Assembly (NCBI RefSeq): GCF_042242105.1
Contig: NC_092028.1
Coordinates: 15,455,338-15,519,337 of the forward strand
Length of the DNA: 64,000 bases
Direction: 5' to 3'
From: Pempheris klunzingeri
Taxonomy: Eukaryota; Chordata; Actinopteri; Acropomatiformes; Pempheridae
Positions 28,906 to 42,312 of the stretch are shown here, in pieces (position 1 is the stretch's first letter; every line of letters starts with the position of its first letter). The translations under genes were made by a program, and so were the position numbers. The notes beneath the pieces are model-generated. The model was not told the DNA's origin. It was given only the letters and a program-made list of their open reading frames with translations, and searched no databases.

Positions 28906-30354
28906 AATAAAGCAATTCTCTCAGTATAAAGCTCAATTTATTATATTATTTTCATTGTGATCTGTACTAGCTTCAGCAGTGAGCGTTCAATTAAATGTTA
29001 TCTCAAAGTGTACGTTATGCAGATATTTCATAGTTTGAAGACACATTTCAAAGCTGCTTAACTTATCTGGACACATTTGGACTCAAAACCAAGCTTTTGT
29101 TGTGTTTGTGATCTGATTCAACATCATGTGCATTTCAGTTTCTAATCAACAATAAACTTGGAAATGAACCCTAAAAAAAGTGACTCTAAACCCTGAAAAA
29201 GTAAACCCTAAAGAATACTAGCCACATTTTAGTATTAGGAGGAACTCATCTCATGTTATGAATGAAATGTAATTTTTAAATCACATACTACAAATAATGC
29301 AGCAAGGTATAAAAATGTTTGATCCAAACTCGCTAAAATGCTTAAAAAATAGCAAAGTCGTCTGCTCCAACAAGTCTTATAGTGGGGGTGCTGCTGCTCC
29401 ACCTGCTCAGGAGCTTACATGCAAAAGTCTGCTTGATAAGGTGACTTTTGCTGGCAAATGAAGTGAGGGCTCTGGGTGCAGGCAATATGGTTCGTGTGCT
29501 CATGTATATTACATATACACGCATTAGAATGTCTGTATTATAATGATACAACATTGGCAAGGTTTCCCTTTAAGAGGAGTCAGCAGTGCTGTCACCTTTA
29601 GTGACACCTTCTCAGCTTCAGAGAGGCATTAGGACCAATACAGGTCTGTTTTGATTTTTTTTCTTGGCCGACATCTCTGTGAATATCAGTCGACCTACTA
29701 CACCAAGTCTTAGCGCTAACAATCACAAGTAATCTTTTGACTCCTGGCAACACAATCCTTGACCAGGAAGCAATCGAAGAGGCTGTGACTTTGCCCGATA
29801 CCGGTTTCTCGTTTGACATGTCCCCCCCGCGCTCCCCTTCCTCTCTGTCACCTCTCTGTCACTTCAGTCAGTTCAGCACTGTTTCACACTTGAGCCGCAT
29901 CCTCTCCTCTTCAGCGAGGCTACAAGACACGCAGCGAGAGAGGTTTAATGAAAATGCACAATTGAGTTTGATGTTCCAACAGCTTGTTAACCCTGAATAA
30001 TTCACTGTTAACTGAAGTCTGGCGAGAGAGAGGGAAGGAGGAGGGGTGGGGGGCTGGCAGGTCTGCTGAGGTAATAGTGGGATCTGATGGCCAGACTAAG
30101 ACCTGAGCGAGAAACTGAGACTACGGAGGGAGCTGAAACCTGACAGTTCACTGTAGTTCTTTAAATCATGTAGGAACAAGGGACATGGAGTCTCTCAGGC
30201 ATTAAGAAGCTTGTGTGTAGGATGTGGGGTGACATAGGCCTTGTAGGTGCTTTTGTACTCAGATACACTCTTACTCTTACTGGGTCACTGGCAAAGATAA
30301 ACTGTGTGTGAACTGATAGACGGAAATGGATACTTGGCTTAGAGTTTCTTATGG
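28906..30354. other. Intergenic DNA, no gene seen
   Basis: AT-rich with short open frames only. The 87-residue plus frame at 29737-30000 has no recognisable features. Confidence 0.4.
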
Positions 30355-30540
30355 TGCCTCCACCATTATTCCAAAGGAATAATTGGACATTTAGGGAAAT
30401 ATGCTTTCGCTCTCTAACAAAGACTCAGATGAGAACATCTATCTGTTCATTAAATATAAGACTAGAGCAAGAAGCTCATTAGCTTAGCTGAGCCCAAAGA
30501 AGACAGAAGGAAGACAAAGAAGGAGATTATATTTATTTAT
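30355..30540. repeat. Short interspersed repeat, decayed
   Basis: 'caaaggaataattggacatttagggaaatatgc' and, further on, 'gatgagaacatctatctgttcattaaatat' and 'agctcattagcttagctgagc' closely follow a very common fish repeat that normally reads 'ggaatagtttgacattttgggaaatacgc ... gttagcttagcttagcat'. The copy is degenerate and non-coding. The identification is from memory of the repeat. Confidence 0.5.
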
Positions 30541-33500
30541 CCTACAACTTGTAAAGTATACTATTCAAAAGGTGATGAGACAATGCAGGTGCATCAATGC
30601 AAAATAAAACATATGACTTTAACAGCAGTAATTGTAGCGTTTGCTGATGAAAATGCTCGTAAACTATTATCATAAACTACATTTGAAATGGAGACACTTG
30701 TAGGTAATGTCTGTTTCTGAATGCACCGAGCTCATGAACGTTCATTTTAGCTGACTCTATGTATGTATCTACTTGTTGTCAAATGTTGTAAGACGTTCAC
30801 AGACCGCACTCCACCTAGACACAAACATTATTTAGTCGTCCTCTCCAACCAGACAGTTTGCCTCCATTATTCAGCCGGTCAAAGTAAATTTGTCCTGAAT
30901 GACTCTCGCCATCTTATCTGATTGTGCCTTCTCATTTGGAAAAGTCCGCAAAGTGTCAGTCTACGTCTCCACGACAGCCATTACTCAGTGTTAGGAGGAG
31001 TCAGCACATGTAACAGCTGCTCAGGGGTTTAAGAGAGGTGTGGCTTTTAGTTCAAATTGCAAACTTGCATTAATAGACACAGCTCAATGTATGTATGTAA
31101 GTATATGTAAGTATATATATATATAAAACCTATCAATTAGTGGATATGCAAACAAAAGGCTCAAGCCAGGGTGGAAATAGATTTCGAGAAATCGCCTTCC
31201 ATGAATACCCTGTGTGTATCGGGGATGGCCATTGATATGTGCATGGCCTATCATTCATTAATGAAGGGAAGCCGCACGCAGACATCATAAGTGGAGGCTC
31301 AGTACTAATGCTTGTTGGGGAACAGAGGCAGTGCTGTCATCCCCTGCATTATGGATAGAGTTCCTGCGTAGAGCTCACAAAGCCCATTCAGTCATCCTAA
31401 CACGCCAGTTAAATCTTTTACGACGTTCCTCCCCGTTCAGACTATCAGGTAGCAACATCCCTGATACCTCCAGGCTCCAAAAGAGTGGGAATGAGTGAAA
31501 ATATGGCCACCGTTTGCCACAGCAGACACTGGGTGCACAGCAGACGTCCGAGTGGTTCAGCTTCCCATTACCTCGTTTGCTTGAGCACTTCGGTTTGTTA
31601 TCAGTTGAAGATGGGGTGCACATTAAAGTTTCACACAGCCTTAATCAGTAAGGTGAGCCTGACACTCCTTTCTTGATATGAGTTTTTGGTGACAATGAAG
31701 CGAGGGCATCAATTATTGAAGTGCCAAGCAGACAAGCCGGCTAGGCCTATGTGTCCATCCTAAAGCGCCCAGCCAGATGAGTTTTATGGTACAGTTTTAG
31801 ACATCGCACAGGATGTTTTGACGTAAAAGTTAAGCTGAGGTAGGTTTGCTTGAGCACTTAATAGTTAATCATTTGTTTGTTACCGAATGCGGCATCCTAA
31901 CATTTCAAGGTGACTACTGCTGCTACTAGTACTACTACTACCGCAGATACTATGACCTTTCCCACTAAATTCAGCCCCATAAACGTTTTCATGCACTGCT
32001 CTCTTAATTCCCTTAATGCTTAGAATAAAAACCTACACCCTTATTGGTCATATGCAATACATTCAACAAATGATAGGATACGGAATATTTCTAATCCCGA
32101 AAATGTATTTATTTCTCATGGCATGATCCCTTCTTAGTACCTCAGAAATTACATTTTGGAAGTACGTGATTTACCAAATTGTCAAATCATGAAATAAACC
32201 ACAGAAAATGCGAGCAGTTGGATTTTTTTTTCATCAACAGAATAAAACATACAAAGGAATGTTGCTTTAAACTTACATGTTTCATCACCATTGCTCTTTA
32301 AACTCTTAGAATAGATAATAGAGCTATCTTTCACCATTATGGTGAAAAGAATATCAAGACCTCCCCAGTTTTCACTTTGTAGTCCTACAACGAGTGTTGT
32401 TTGTCATTTTTCCTCTCAGTGTCGGCCCAGCAGCACCATCATGGCCTGTCAGACCTGTGCTCTCCTAAAGAGAAACAGAGCTACAGCCTCTCTCTCTCTT
32501 TCCCTCCCTCTGCCCTTGAGTCCAGGTAATCTGCTTGTCACATTATCTTGTACTGCTGTCCCACAGCAGCACATCCAGCAGTCAGTGTCGACCTGTTGGC
32601 TCACATTTCCTTCCTGTTTACCACTCGCCTCCCCTGACCCGCAGGGGTCACGGCTCCATTGTGTGTCCCCTGGCTTGTGTTACCTACTGGCTTCCCCAAC
32701 CTTGTCCTGCTTTCATCCATGTACCCCGCTTCCCACTCCCATTCTCACTCCTTCACCCCACGTCTGGAGGATCAGAAACTGATAACAGCAGATATAGATG
32801 CTTGATGAGCTAATCTGTGTCTGTCTGTGCATGTCCAGTGTTTTTGACTTGGTAGACAACATTTTGTCTGTAAATCTATTTGATCAACATGCTCATTTAT
32901 TAATATTAGTAACAGTAATATTCAAGTTCAACTCACAATTCTTTTGCACAAACCATGCAACCGATAAAGGTTTGGTATCATGATCTCGACATTATTTCTG
33001 CTGCTATTTGCATTCTTCAATCTATTTTTTTATAATATAATTGTCTCTGACATGATCTGCTTCTGTTTTTCCCTCCCATTTCACTAAGAAACTCCATTAA
33101 AGACCAAGTTGTAACTTTGGTTCTCATTTCCCCACACCTAAAAAAATGGTGTGTCTGCGATGATGTATAGCATTGCTGCATACAAATAACCTGTTTGGCC
33201 TACATATGGTTCCTTAGAAGTTCTCTACTGGTTCTACATTTTAGTTTAGTTTAGTTGGATTAACATTTCCTGTTTGGTCTCACCTGTCTTCACTTCTGTC
33301 ACTCCAGATCCTTTGCTCCGGGTCAGTCTGTCGTAGTTCACTGTTGGTTTCTGTTTGTGTCCTTTTGGTTACTCCTGAGTTTTTCTTACCTCAGGACCTC
33401 TGTACCTGCTCTTCCTGCCTGTTTGTGTTTGCTTGTAAGATATTTCCATATTAAAATCACTTAAGATCATCCTCGGCCTAAGGCTGCATTTGATCAATCC

Positions 33501-35168
33501 CCCTGGTTACCAGCTGTGACAGTTTTGTTAAATCTAAGACTCATCCTTGAGCAGACTGGTATCTAGACTATCTTAAACTGTAAGCATAGTAGAGCAATCC
33601 CAGCTGACACTGGGTGAGAGAGTCAGTCTCAGGACTGGTACATAGATGCTCACAATCACACCTACAAACAATTTAGAGACACCAATTAACCTGACAGGTA
33701 TGTCTCTAGATTATTGGAGGAAGCCAGAAAACACGTACCATCACTTTAGAGTCTTCTCTTCACCCATACCAGAAGTACCAACTACAATTACCATTTTTGG
33801 TGTGAAGGATGAGGTTGTTGGAGGGTAAAACCACAAACAACAGACTTTTTGGCTCATTGCCAGAGGTTGGCAAGCTAACGGCCATCATTCTTAGGATGGG
33901 CTGTGGCTCTTGCACTCCACTCTTCCTCTTGTTCAATTTGGATTCTTACAGGTTTTTTTTTTTGCTTTGGACTTCAGCCGGACCTCTAGCAGCATCATTG
34001 ATCATCATCACCACTCATCTGGTTGTCTTTGTGACAGCGTAAAACTGATTGGAAAGGCCGGGGAAAGGCTGAGAAGTTGTACATTTCTACTTTCAAATTA
34101 GCTCCTTAGAAATGTGATCAAATGTATTTGCTTATCAAAACAAGATGTTGATTTCTGGTATTTCTCTGTAGAAGAATGAACCAGGCTACAGCGCATTTAT
34201 ATTACAGTGGAATTCGTGTTGTGATAAAACACACACCACACACGGTGTGGGCCTGGCTGGAGAAGAAACACTCTTAAAGCCTCTATCATTACTCTATCAT
34301 TACCACAGCACACCATCTGAATCAAGCAGCAATAGATATAACTACACATCCCGGAGTTGTGACCACGATCTCATGCTAATACTAGGGTATGCCCCATAGT
34401 TCTGAGCAGCAGGTGTCTGCTGTAATAGTCAGGTTCTCCCTGTAATATACAGGTAATGAAATGACACTGAGGTGGAACCACTGAAAGAACATGTGCTACT
34501 CTGTATTTTGGCGCCTCTAGTGGGTGGGTGAATAGTGAGGTAGTTGTTAATTTTAATCCCGTGAATCCTGTAAATGCAGAGAATGAAAAAGCTGTGTGCT
34601 ATTTAAAGTATCTTGAAAGGGGGGGAAGCAGAGTTGTGAGACGGCCAGTCTTCTGTCTGAAAATTTGGGTGAGCGTAATAAAGTGATTCTTCTTCGCTAC
34701 ATCCTGAGCTGTCAAGGAGAGCTGGCAAGGCAATACATGTGATGCTGAGCATTCTCAGCTATAGCATTCTGCAGAGTTGGCATCTCTTACTGTGGATCTC
34801 ACACATACATACACACTCACACTGATGCATAGTTACATCTACCCTGGTGTTCGTGTAAAGGTTTATATGTGCGTATTTGGGAATGTGTGTGTTTGCATAC
34901 ATGGCCGTCTGTGTGTGAGCTCATATTTGATTTTTGCAAATGCATTGGGTTTCCTGTGTGTGTGTTTGTGTATGGGTGTGTTGCCCTAGCCTGAGCAGTA
35001 CCAAGGTTCAGCTGGGTTTATTTACAAAGCTGAGGTCAGGTGTCACTCGATCCAGCCGCGGTGACTCTCAGGTGGTCATCAAGGTCACCTCCTCTGCTTT
35101 TTCCCTGCACTAGCTCTACGACTCTGTAAACTCTCTCTCTCTCTCTCTCTCTTTCTCTCACTCACTCA

Positions 35169-35202
<34 letters not shown>

Positions 35203-35851
35203 TACCTGTACTGATTACACCTCAATCAGAAACTCTGTCTTTTCTGGGCATGTTTCACTTCCCATGTACCTGACACTGTTCAGTCTTATTTACGGCTGTG
35301 TTAGATATGAGTGAAGATTTAAGGAAACCATAGAACTGTAAAGAAAATAGCGTTTGTTTTTCTTTTGTGTGTAGGCGCACTGGGATCGATATAGACCACC
35401 TTGTGCATATGAAACATTTTCACACCCCTTTGACTACCGCATAATATTTTCTTCTTGTCATACCACCCAGTGCCAGTTCAAACCATGTCTGAGTAAAAGA
35501 CATAAAAAGTACATTTGTACACGTACACTTGAATAGAAATAACTGAAAGAGCCATGGGACTTGGATTTTATTATTTTATTTTCTCAGTAACTTGGGAAAT
35601 TGTACATTTATTTGGGAAATACAGCTTATGATCTGTCTAAAATGTATGAAAAAGAAAAAAAATCTAAAAACATGATGAGAATGTGTTTGTCTGTGGACCG
35701 GAGCAAGACTTGTAAAATAAAAAGAATCTAAAGGTTTTATCTAACTAGATGGAAAATGGATGACTAAAACTAAGTGAGCCCTTGAAGCAGTGGAATAGGG
35801 GCGGGTTGGAGGGGGGAGTCAGATCAAGTTGAAGAGGTGGAGTCCAGTTGT
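30541..35851. other. Intergenic DNA with decayed repeats, no gene seen
   Basis: Weak repeat-like stretches lie at about 33250-33490 and 33625-33745; the latter has 'acaatttagagacaccaattaacctgacag', a common fish dispersed motif. A compound (CT)n(CA)n microsatellite lies at about 35130-35200. Minus-strand AATAAA signals for parvalbumin A are at 35607-35612, 35575-35580 and 35567-35572. The 147-residue plus frame at 32339-32782 is serine/proline/leucine-rich and not convincing. Confidence 0.45.
35130..35200. repeat. Compound (CT)n(CA)n microsatellite
   Basis: CT units pass into CACT and then perfect CA units. Confidence 0.95.
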
Positions 35852-37665
35852 TTAGGACAAGACCATGGCCTGGAACTCTGTGGAGAAAAGAAACAGCATT
35901 AGTAAAATGTGACGCCTGAGTATTTACCTCTTCTGTGAACTGTCAACGTGACTCTAAAATATGTGTATTTTATTTAGTAACAATAAAGATTTGAAACCAT
36001 TAGAGAGAGAGCTAACATTATGATGTGTCACACAATTTGTCTGTTAAATAAAACTAATTCACAAATCTAAAATCACAAATGGTCTTTAGAAACATCGTGC
36101 TGGTGTCGGTTTTGAGTGCCTGTAACCTTTTCTAGGAAAACAACAAATGTTCTCAATCTCCATTCTAATTGAAAATCACAAATGCCGTGGTTTTATAATC
36201 AGGCCTACAGGTATGCATTTCTTGTATTATGTGTGTATCAAATAAGCGAGGATCCTCTCACCATCTGCTCCAATCCGGCCATCACTGTCGTCATCGGCAG
36301 CACTTAGGAAGGCCTTGGTCTCCTTGTCTGTCAGAACGCGAGCCCCTGGAGTAAACCTCTGGAGGAAAAACCTGGCATACGTGGAGACACGCACAAAACT
36401 TGATGTCAGAGGTACTCCCCAGTCACAACTTAACATATAAAGATAACCACAAAGGCAGAAATCAGGAGCTAACACTGAGGTCCAGTCTGTCTGAATACAA
36501 AACGTATAAAATAATCTTTTAATTTACACAAGTAACATCATGTAAAATAATTAAAAGGGATGGTTTTTCAACTCAATTGTAGCTCTATTGAGTCGCTTGT
36601 TATTTCAGACAGTTATCAGGGTTTGTTGCTGCCGTACAGCCAAAGAACAACTGCTAGTGAGTAGACAGTCTCTTACAATGGTTATAATGTTAACAGTCCC
36701 GTCCCTTGAGTGTTGTTAAGACTTTTTGCAACTGTTGTGCTCTGAGGGTGGTACATTTAAAGGTGTGCAATGACTGTGCTGCTACTTAGATCCCTTTAGT
36801 GACCTTCTGTGTCATAAATTTCATGTCAGCCCTGAAAAGTTGGATAAGCTAATGATGGATGGGTGTCCCCCCTCACTGCATCCTTTCTCTTGTCAATATC
36901 ATAAAAAGCCAAAATGTGATTATTTTCCAAGAAGATGTCTAATCTCTGCTCCACTGACTCTTCAGATCCTGAGCACCAAAAAACCGCTCACTCACTTGAG
37001 CTCTTCCTCCTCAACAAAACCACTGCCATCGTTGTCCAGGATCCCGAAAACCTTCTTCACATCCTGGGGGCTCTTCTTGGTGAGGCCACACAGCTGGAAA
37101 AACTTCTTGGGGCAGAAGGAGTCTGGTGCTGGAGGAGAACGTAGAGCAGAGTCAGGAACAGCACGAGGTAAATTTCGATATTTAGCATTAGTCTAACTAG
37201 AATAAACGCCAAATCGCTGGAATATCAGCAAGTCCTCAAACAATTTATGCCAGTCTAAATTGTGGAGACAAGATGACATTAGTTATGGGGTGCTGTCAAG
37301 TGTGACCGACTGTAAGGGACTTTCTTGTCTAGAGGAACATTATATCAGTCAGAGCTTTGAGAAGCAAACTTTGACTCCAGGTGATACAACTAAGAGGATC
37401 AAATCTGGACTTGTATCCAGCTGATGGTTCTAAAAATCACTTGATAAAACTTTAAGCCTGTGCCCTGCAAGTTATACTGTGCTTAACTTAGTAATGTCTT
37501 CCAATGAGCTATTACGTAGAGATAACTTGATGACTGCACACACAGTAGAAATACTGTATAGAATTTAAAAAGAGAGCAATAATGATATTGGGGGAAGACG
37601 ATACCTTGGCAGTCCTTGATAGCACTGTCGATGGCATCAGCGGAAAGGATAGCTGAGAGCGACAT
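35852..37665 (-). CDS. Parvalbumin A, oncomodulin/CPV3-like, complete
   Basis: Small cytosolic EF-hand calcium buffer. Minus-strand coding exons are 37665-37605, 37128-36996, 36371-36262 and 35877-35852 (61, 133, 110, 26 bp), with GT/AG borders and the standard parvalbumin phases, giving 109 residues. A non-coding exon 1 ends at 38176. The start [20 protein letters not shown] is the oncomodulin/thymic-CPV3 type, unlike the MAFAG starts of its three neighbours. The AB region is degenerate as in all parvalbumins. The CD loop [12 protein letters not shown] and EF loop [12 protein letters not shown] keep all calcium ligands. The C-terminus is FQAMVLS. By comparison with zebrafish it should correspond to the pvalb8/pvalb9 type, expressed in hair cells and other non-muscle tissue as well as muscle in some fishes, but expression cannot be told from sequence. 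Confidence 0.93.
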
Positions 37666-38175
37666 TGTATTCCTGTACGAGGAACAACCATGGTGAATTA
37701 TTAACATGCATAGACAGGTACAGCAGCAAACGCTCCAACTTGAAAGTGATGCAAAGCAAAAGGTGTCCAGGTAACAATACTAACACCAGGAAGTGAGAGC
37801 AGTAACTGGCCAAGAGAGAACAATACATTCAGGAGTCCTTAAAGCGCAATAAGTTCTTACGAAAGTCAGAGCGTGGAATTATCTCACTTCTCCCCAATTA
37901 CTAAGTCTACTGTCTCATCCCACACGTGATAGAAATAGTTTTTCCTTTCTTGCTTCGGCGTTTATTAACTACAACGCAACCCCTTTTTTTTTTTTTTTTT
38001 TTACGCACGCAGTTATTTCCCCTGTCCCCTAACTGTGCAGCCCCTGGAGTGCTCCAAAAAAGTGAGCTGCCTGCACAGGAGCCGAGGAATCCGCCTCTGC
38101 AAAAAAAATCTTTTAAAACAAAGAAAAGGCAGCCTCTCTCCATCAATGCCTCCCCGAATACGCACAGCAACTTAC

Positions 38176-38232
38176 CGTGTTAGGGGGGTTCTCGTCCGGT
38201 CGGTGATCCAGCAGAGAGGTAAGGCTATGTGG
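38176..38232 (-). other. Parvalbumin A non-coding exon 1 (approximate 5' end)
   Basis: A GTAAG donor (minus strand, 38175-38171) closes an exon whose start is placed about 28 bp downstream of the TATA box at 38255-38264. Intron 1 runs to the acceptor before 37672. Confidence 0.6.
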
Positions 38233-38254
38233 TGACTGCTGTCTGTCAAGGCGG

Positions 38255-38264
38255 ATTTATATAG
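38255..38264 (-). promoter_or_regulatory. TATA box of parvalbumin A
   Basis: Minus strand CTATATAAAT, correctly spaced before the inferred exon 1. Confidence 0.75.
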
Positions 38265-38368
38265 GTCTGATTGCGGTGACAATAGGGATTGCTTGAGTTA
38301 CCTGTCTATGGATCAAATTCTAACTGCCCGCCCCTGATCCAATTTCTCAGCTAACTAATTAACCTTTA

Positions 38369-38378
38369 CTATTTATAA
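38369..38378 (-). promoter_or_regulatory. MEF2-type site upstream of parvalbumin A
   Basis: Plus strand CTATTTATAA matches the MEF2 consensus YTAWWWWTAR, 105 bp upstream of the TATA box. Genes B and C have such a site at nearly the same distance. Confidence 0.5.
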
Positions 38379-39520
38379 CGCCCAGGGACAGAGAGACCGG
38401 GCCGTGGACATCTGTAACGCCCTTGTAAATAGCAAATTAAGTTGAAAAGCGCATTCTTCTTCCCATCCACCACTCCCTCCTGTCATCCCCGCACCCCTCC
38501 TCCTCTCACCTCTAGAATTATATAGTGCACTAAATGCAGGGAGGCTGTAATGTAACTGCAATCTCTCTCTCCTATTCTCCCTCTCTTGCTGTTTCTGCAC
38601 ACCCCCCTTCCCTTCCCTTCACCCTCCCACCCCACCTCCACCCCAACAGCTTCATGCAGATATCCCTTTACAGGCAGCCTTCCCAAAACGTGCACATCTG
38701 AGCCATGTACTGCAAATGCGCGCCCATCGTTGCATTTGGGGCGAGTTAGGGGAAATTAAATGTCAGCTGAAGCTTTTATGTCATAGTTGTTGTGGTCTTG
38801 CAGGAAGGACCATGTGTGTGAGTCACCCAGCCGAGAGGTCAGCGCACGCACAAGCCTCTTTGTACCTGGGCACTCTGCGGGGCTTCGCCTGCCCAGATCG
38901 GCCTCGGACATTAAACATCTCGCTGCCCCAGTTTCTCAGGCGCAGATTCACAACAGATGGGGTTCACATTATTTCCAACCAAATCTAATATGACCCCAAA
39001 CTAACAAAGCTGCTCATCACTGAATGTCAGGCGGCTGTAGAACCTTCTCACCTTTGCATACAGACAAATTGCTTTGTCAACTGTGCTGATTAAGGGTCAC
39101 CCTCTGCTGTCGGTGTCCCGTCCTGCCTTCATGGTGATGATGATGCATAATGTACAGTGTCCCAGGTATTAACACGCACATTTAACTAGAGGTCTAGCAG
39201 TCCGAGGTCATACAGGCCACAGCGCTGGTTTCATTTCTGCTGGAGTTTGATCATTTGGTCACTCGGCGTCTTCCAGTTTTCTGGAAGCCACAGCTGCACA
39301 CTGGACTGTTTTTGTCTAGTTTGTCCATTGCAAAATGACCAAATCAGGCTTTGGTCTTTTCCGAGGGCGTTTGTGGCCCCCGGTGGCTCTGACACACAAA
39401 CAAATCCAGGGGTCATTAAGCACAGTCCTGGGAGAGTGTTCACTGCAGCAGCACACGGAGAAAGAAGGTTATTTCTCTCCGTGATGTAAGGTTAGTTGAA
39501 GGTGCATATGCAGCATGCAG

Positions 39521-39523
39521 CAG

Positions 39524-39588
<65 letters not shown>
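39521..39588. repeat. (TG)n microsatellite
   Basis: About thirty-three perfect TG units. Confidence 0.97.
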
Positions 39589-39589
<1 letters not shown>

Positions 39590-41000
39590 TTTATGTGTTA
39601 ATTTCGAATAAATGTACACACAATTGAGCCGTCAAATGAAACATTGGATAAGTAGGTTAAACAGCCAAATCTCTCAGATATGAACTGCTAGATTGAGAGT
39701 CCCAACGTGGGAACCTTCGCACCACAGAACCTTGACTCGTTCGTATCACCCAAATTTCTGCAACCTGACCCTCGGGAATATAACCAAAAGCAGGGGTGCA
39801 GCAGCCCCCGGCCAGCTTCCTCACCTTTAGAAGTCAACCACTTCTGTGCGCGTGCGTGTGTGCCCGGGGCACGGGCTGCTCTTGGCAGTGTCGCGCTCTT
39901 GCACGCGTCAGCTGGAGACCGTAAAGCGCAGGTGATTTAGCGGTGCCATGAGGCGCCAAAGATCCTTTAAAAACGTGATTTACACGCCTGGGGGCAGAAA
40001 ACACATGTCCTTAAAAATCGAATGAAATACATTTTATTTTGTTTTATTTCTGTGGTTTTCTTGTTGGTGATGTGATTAAGTTACAAGAGCAGGTGTTTTT
40101 GGGGGCATGAATTTTACGCACAGTAGCTGCACGGTGGCTTTTTGTTTCATGCTTTGGCGGAATCCTGGCGTCTTTCATTATTGAATAAAAGCGTGTATCT
40201 CCGGTGGTTTGTCATTGTCATCCTCTCCTAAACCTAATCCCGGTGCCAACTCGTTAATGGGGCCCCTCAACAAGTGATGTCCGATAGTCTGCTGCGAGGT
40301 TCTAGTGAAGCTGGACTCCTGAGCAGCTAAAGAGAAACTCAATCATCTCCTCCAAACTGTGTGAAAAAGAGCCCGAGGACACCGGATCGAGAGCAGTGAT
40401 GCGGCTTTACCCACACCCGGTGCATGATGTCATGCGCCATGCTGATACCTGGCTGACTATACTGTTACTGGGCGATCATTTATTCATTTACATTTGCTAA
40501 TGTTCTTTACGAGCCTCGCTCCTGGACGTATAGATTGGCAGCTACAGTCCAAACTCTCTGCAGAACGTTCACCTTTCCACTTTAGTCTCATAATCAATGT
40601 TAGAATAACGCTTCTTTAGAATTAAAATAAGATTTAAAAAAAAAATCACTTTTTGAAATTAGAGATGTAACTAAGCTTAAGTGCAACTTTTGCAGAATGT
40701 CACCTCAAAATTATTTGCAGTGATGAAGAAACAACTGTAGTCAGTGTGTGGAGAGTTCCCTGCTAGCGTGAGAACACCAGGGCCCCATCACTCAAAGGCA
40801 GACTCCTCTGTCTGGAGGACTTGGAGCGAGTGAGGGAGTCAAATGTCCAAACGGATGCCGTTTTTATTGCCAGATGATTTACTGTAACGTGTCTCGTCTC
40901 TGTCTGGCCAGTGTGTCCAAACCTCTGCTGTCAATGGACGCGACTCCATCTAGTGGCTGCAGGGCGGAGCTGCAAGAGAGCGCAGGGTGTGTGATAGTGT

Positions 41001-41002
41001 TC

Positions 41003-41080
<78 letters not shown>
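41001..41080. repeat. (GT)n(GA)n microsatellite
   Basis: GT units turning into about twenty-eight GA units; a second GA tract lies at 41223-41259. Confidence 0.96.
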
Positions 41081-41082
<2 letters not shown>

Positions 41083-41220
41083 CATTACATCATCAGTAGT
41101 TTATATTATAATTAGAATAGCTTTCTTTGTCTTTATCCACTATTTTATATGCTGTAGCAACATAAAACACATGTTATATATCTATTTATATCCTCTGTTT
41201 ATTTGTCATGCCAATAAAGC

Positions 41221-41262
<42 letters not shown>

Positions 41263-41352
41263 GTAAGCTGTTGTTCATGAATTAAAAAAGGCACAAAGAA
41301 GAACTAAAACAAACAACAACAACAACCCCAAGGAGACCGTAGCAAAAGAATA

Positions 41353-41358
41353 TTTATT
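41353..41358 (-). promoter_or_regulatory. Poly(A) signal of parvalbumin B
   Basis: Minus strand AATAAA, 240 bp after the stop codon, with no earlier good signal. Confidence 0.6.
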
Positions 41359-41599
41359 CTTTTTTACCGTTTGTTCCTGGAAAGTGCATCATAGATTTTA
41401 CAGTAAGCAAAATTCATATTTAAGACATGAACACAACCGAGCGACATTCACAATCATCATTTTTGGACAGTGTGTTGCATAGGAGGAAACGTCTCTTAAG
41501 CAAATGTATAAAAATTATTTATATTCAGATGAAAATGGGGGGAGGTCGACGTGGGCTTTGTTGTTCCATCAGAGCAGGTGTTGTTGGTCAGTTGCCACT

Positions 41600-42312
41600 T
41601 CATGGCTTAACCATGGCTGCGAACTCTGCAGGGAGACAGAGGGGAAAACAATTGGCACCTATTGTTCCGACAAAAACATCCAAAGAATGATAATGATGTT
41701 GATGATGATGATGATAATGATGATGATGAGGCTGCGTACCGTCAGCGCCAATCTTGCCGTCACCGTCGGAGTCACCGGCCTTGAGGAAAGTAGAGGTCTC
41801 GGGGCCGGTCAGTTCGCGTGCTCCTGCCTTGAAGGTTTGCAGGAACAGCCTGCGGACAGACAGGCGGTGGTGAGTTCACGGACCAACTGAATATCACTAG
41901 ACCACACTGGTGCAGGTGTTATCTGCTAAAGAACCCCCCCCCCCTTTATATACATAATGCACCAGAGTTCCTTTTCTATAAACTGGTCTGATGTGTGTTC
42001 TTACTTCAGCTCATCCTCCTCAATGAAGCCGCTCTTGTCCTGGTCAATGATGGCGAAGGCCTTCTTCACATCATCAGAGCTCTTGCTGGCCAGGCCGCAT
42101 GCCTTGAAGAACTTCTTGTGGTCGAATGAGCCGGCGTCTGAGAGGAACACATGCATGCATGCTGTTACTTATGTAAAGAAAGAAGAAAGGGGGCAAGGTG
42201 GGGTGGGGGGGTGGGTGATTTAGTCATTTCTAAAGAGCCATAAAGAGTCACCTTTGCATCCATCCAGGGCTGCAGTGATGTCCGCATCGTTCAGTACACC
42301 TGCGAAGGCCAT
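41600..42312 (-). CDS. Parvalbumin B, muscle-type beta-parvalbumin, complete
   Basis: Calcium-buffering parvalbumin of the beta (oncomodulin) lineage, the type abundant in fish white muscle and known as the main fish allergen. Minus-strand coding exons are 42312-42252, 42137-42005, 41849-41740 and 41625-41600 (61, 133, 110, 26 bp), giving 109 residues. The N-terminus is [20 protein letters not shown]. The CD loop [12 protein letters not shown] and EF loop [12 protein letters not shown] have complete ligand sets. The protein ends DEFAAMVKP, with proline where neighbour C and most fish parvalbumins have alanine or glycine. Exon 3 is far more like gene C than exon 4 is (see findings). The gene is compact, with its non-coding exon 1 ending at 42948. 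Confidence 0.95.

Larger units (their letters stand above)
38379..41340. other. Intergenic DNA between parvalbumins A and B
   Basis: Contains a (TG)n tract (about 39521-39588), a (GT)n(GA)n tract (about 41001-41080) and a (GA)n tract (about 41223-41259). No gene is seen. Confidence 0.45.

Noticed and set aside
29737-30000. 87-residue plus-strand open frame
   Set aside because: No similarity recognised and no gene structure around it.
32339-32782. 147-residue plus-strand open frame rich in Ser, Pro and Leu
   Set aside because: Low-complexity content from a pyrimidine-rich stretch; no family features.
34500-34730. Possible solo LTR (AATAAAG followed by a GT/CT-rich stretch)
   Set aside because: No terminal TG/CA pair, target duplication or second copy could be found in the window.
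41504-41890. 128-residue plus-strand open frame over parvalbumin B exons 4 and 5
   Set aside because: Antisense shadow plus a (GAT)n repeat; the true gene is on the minus strand.
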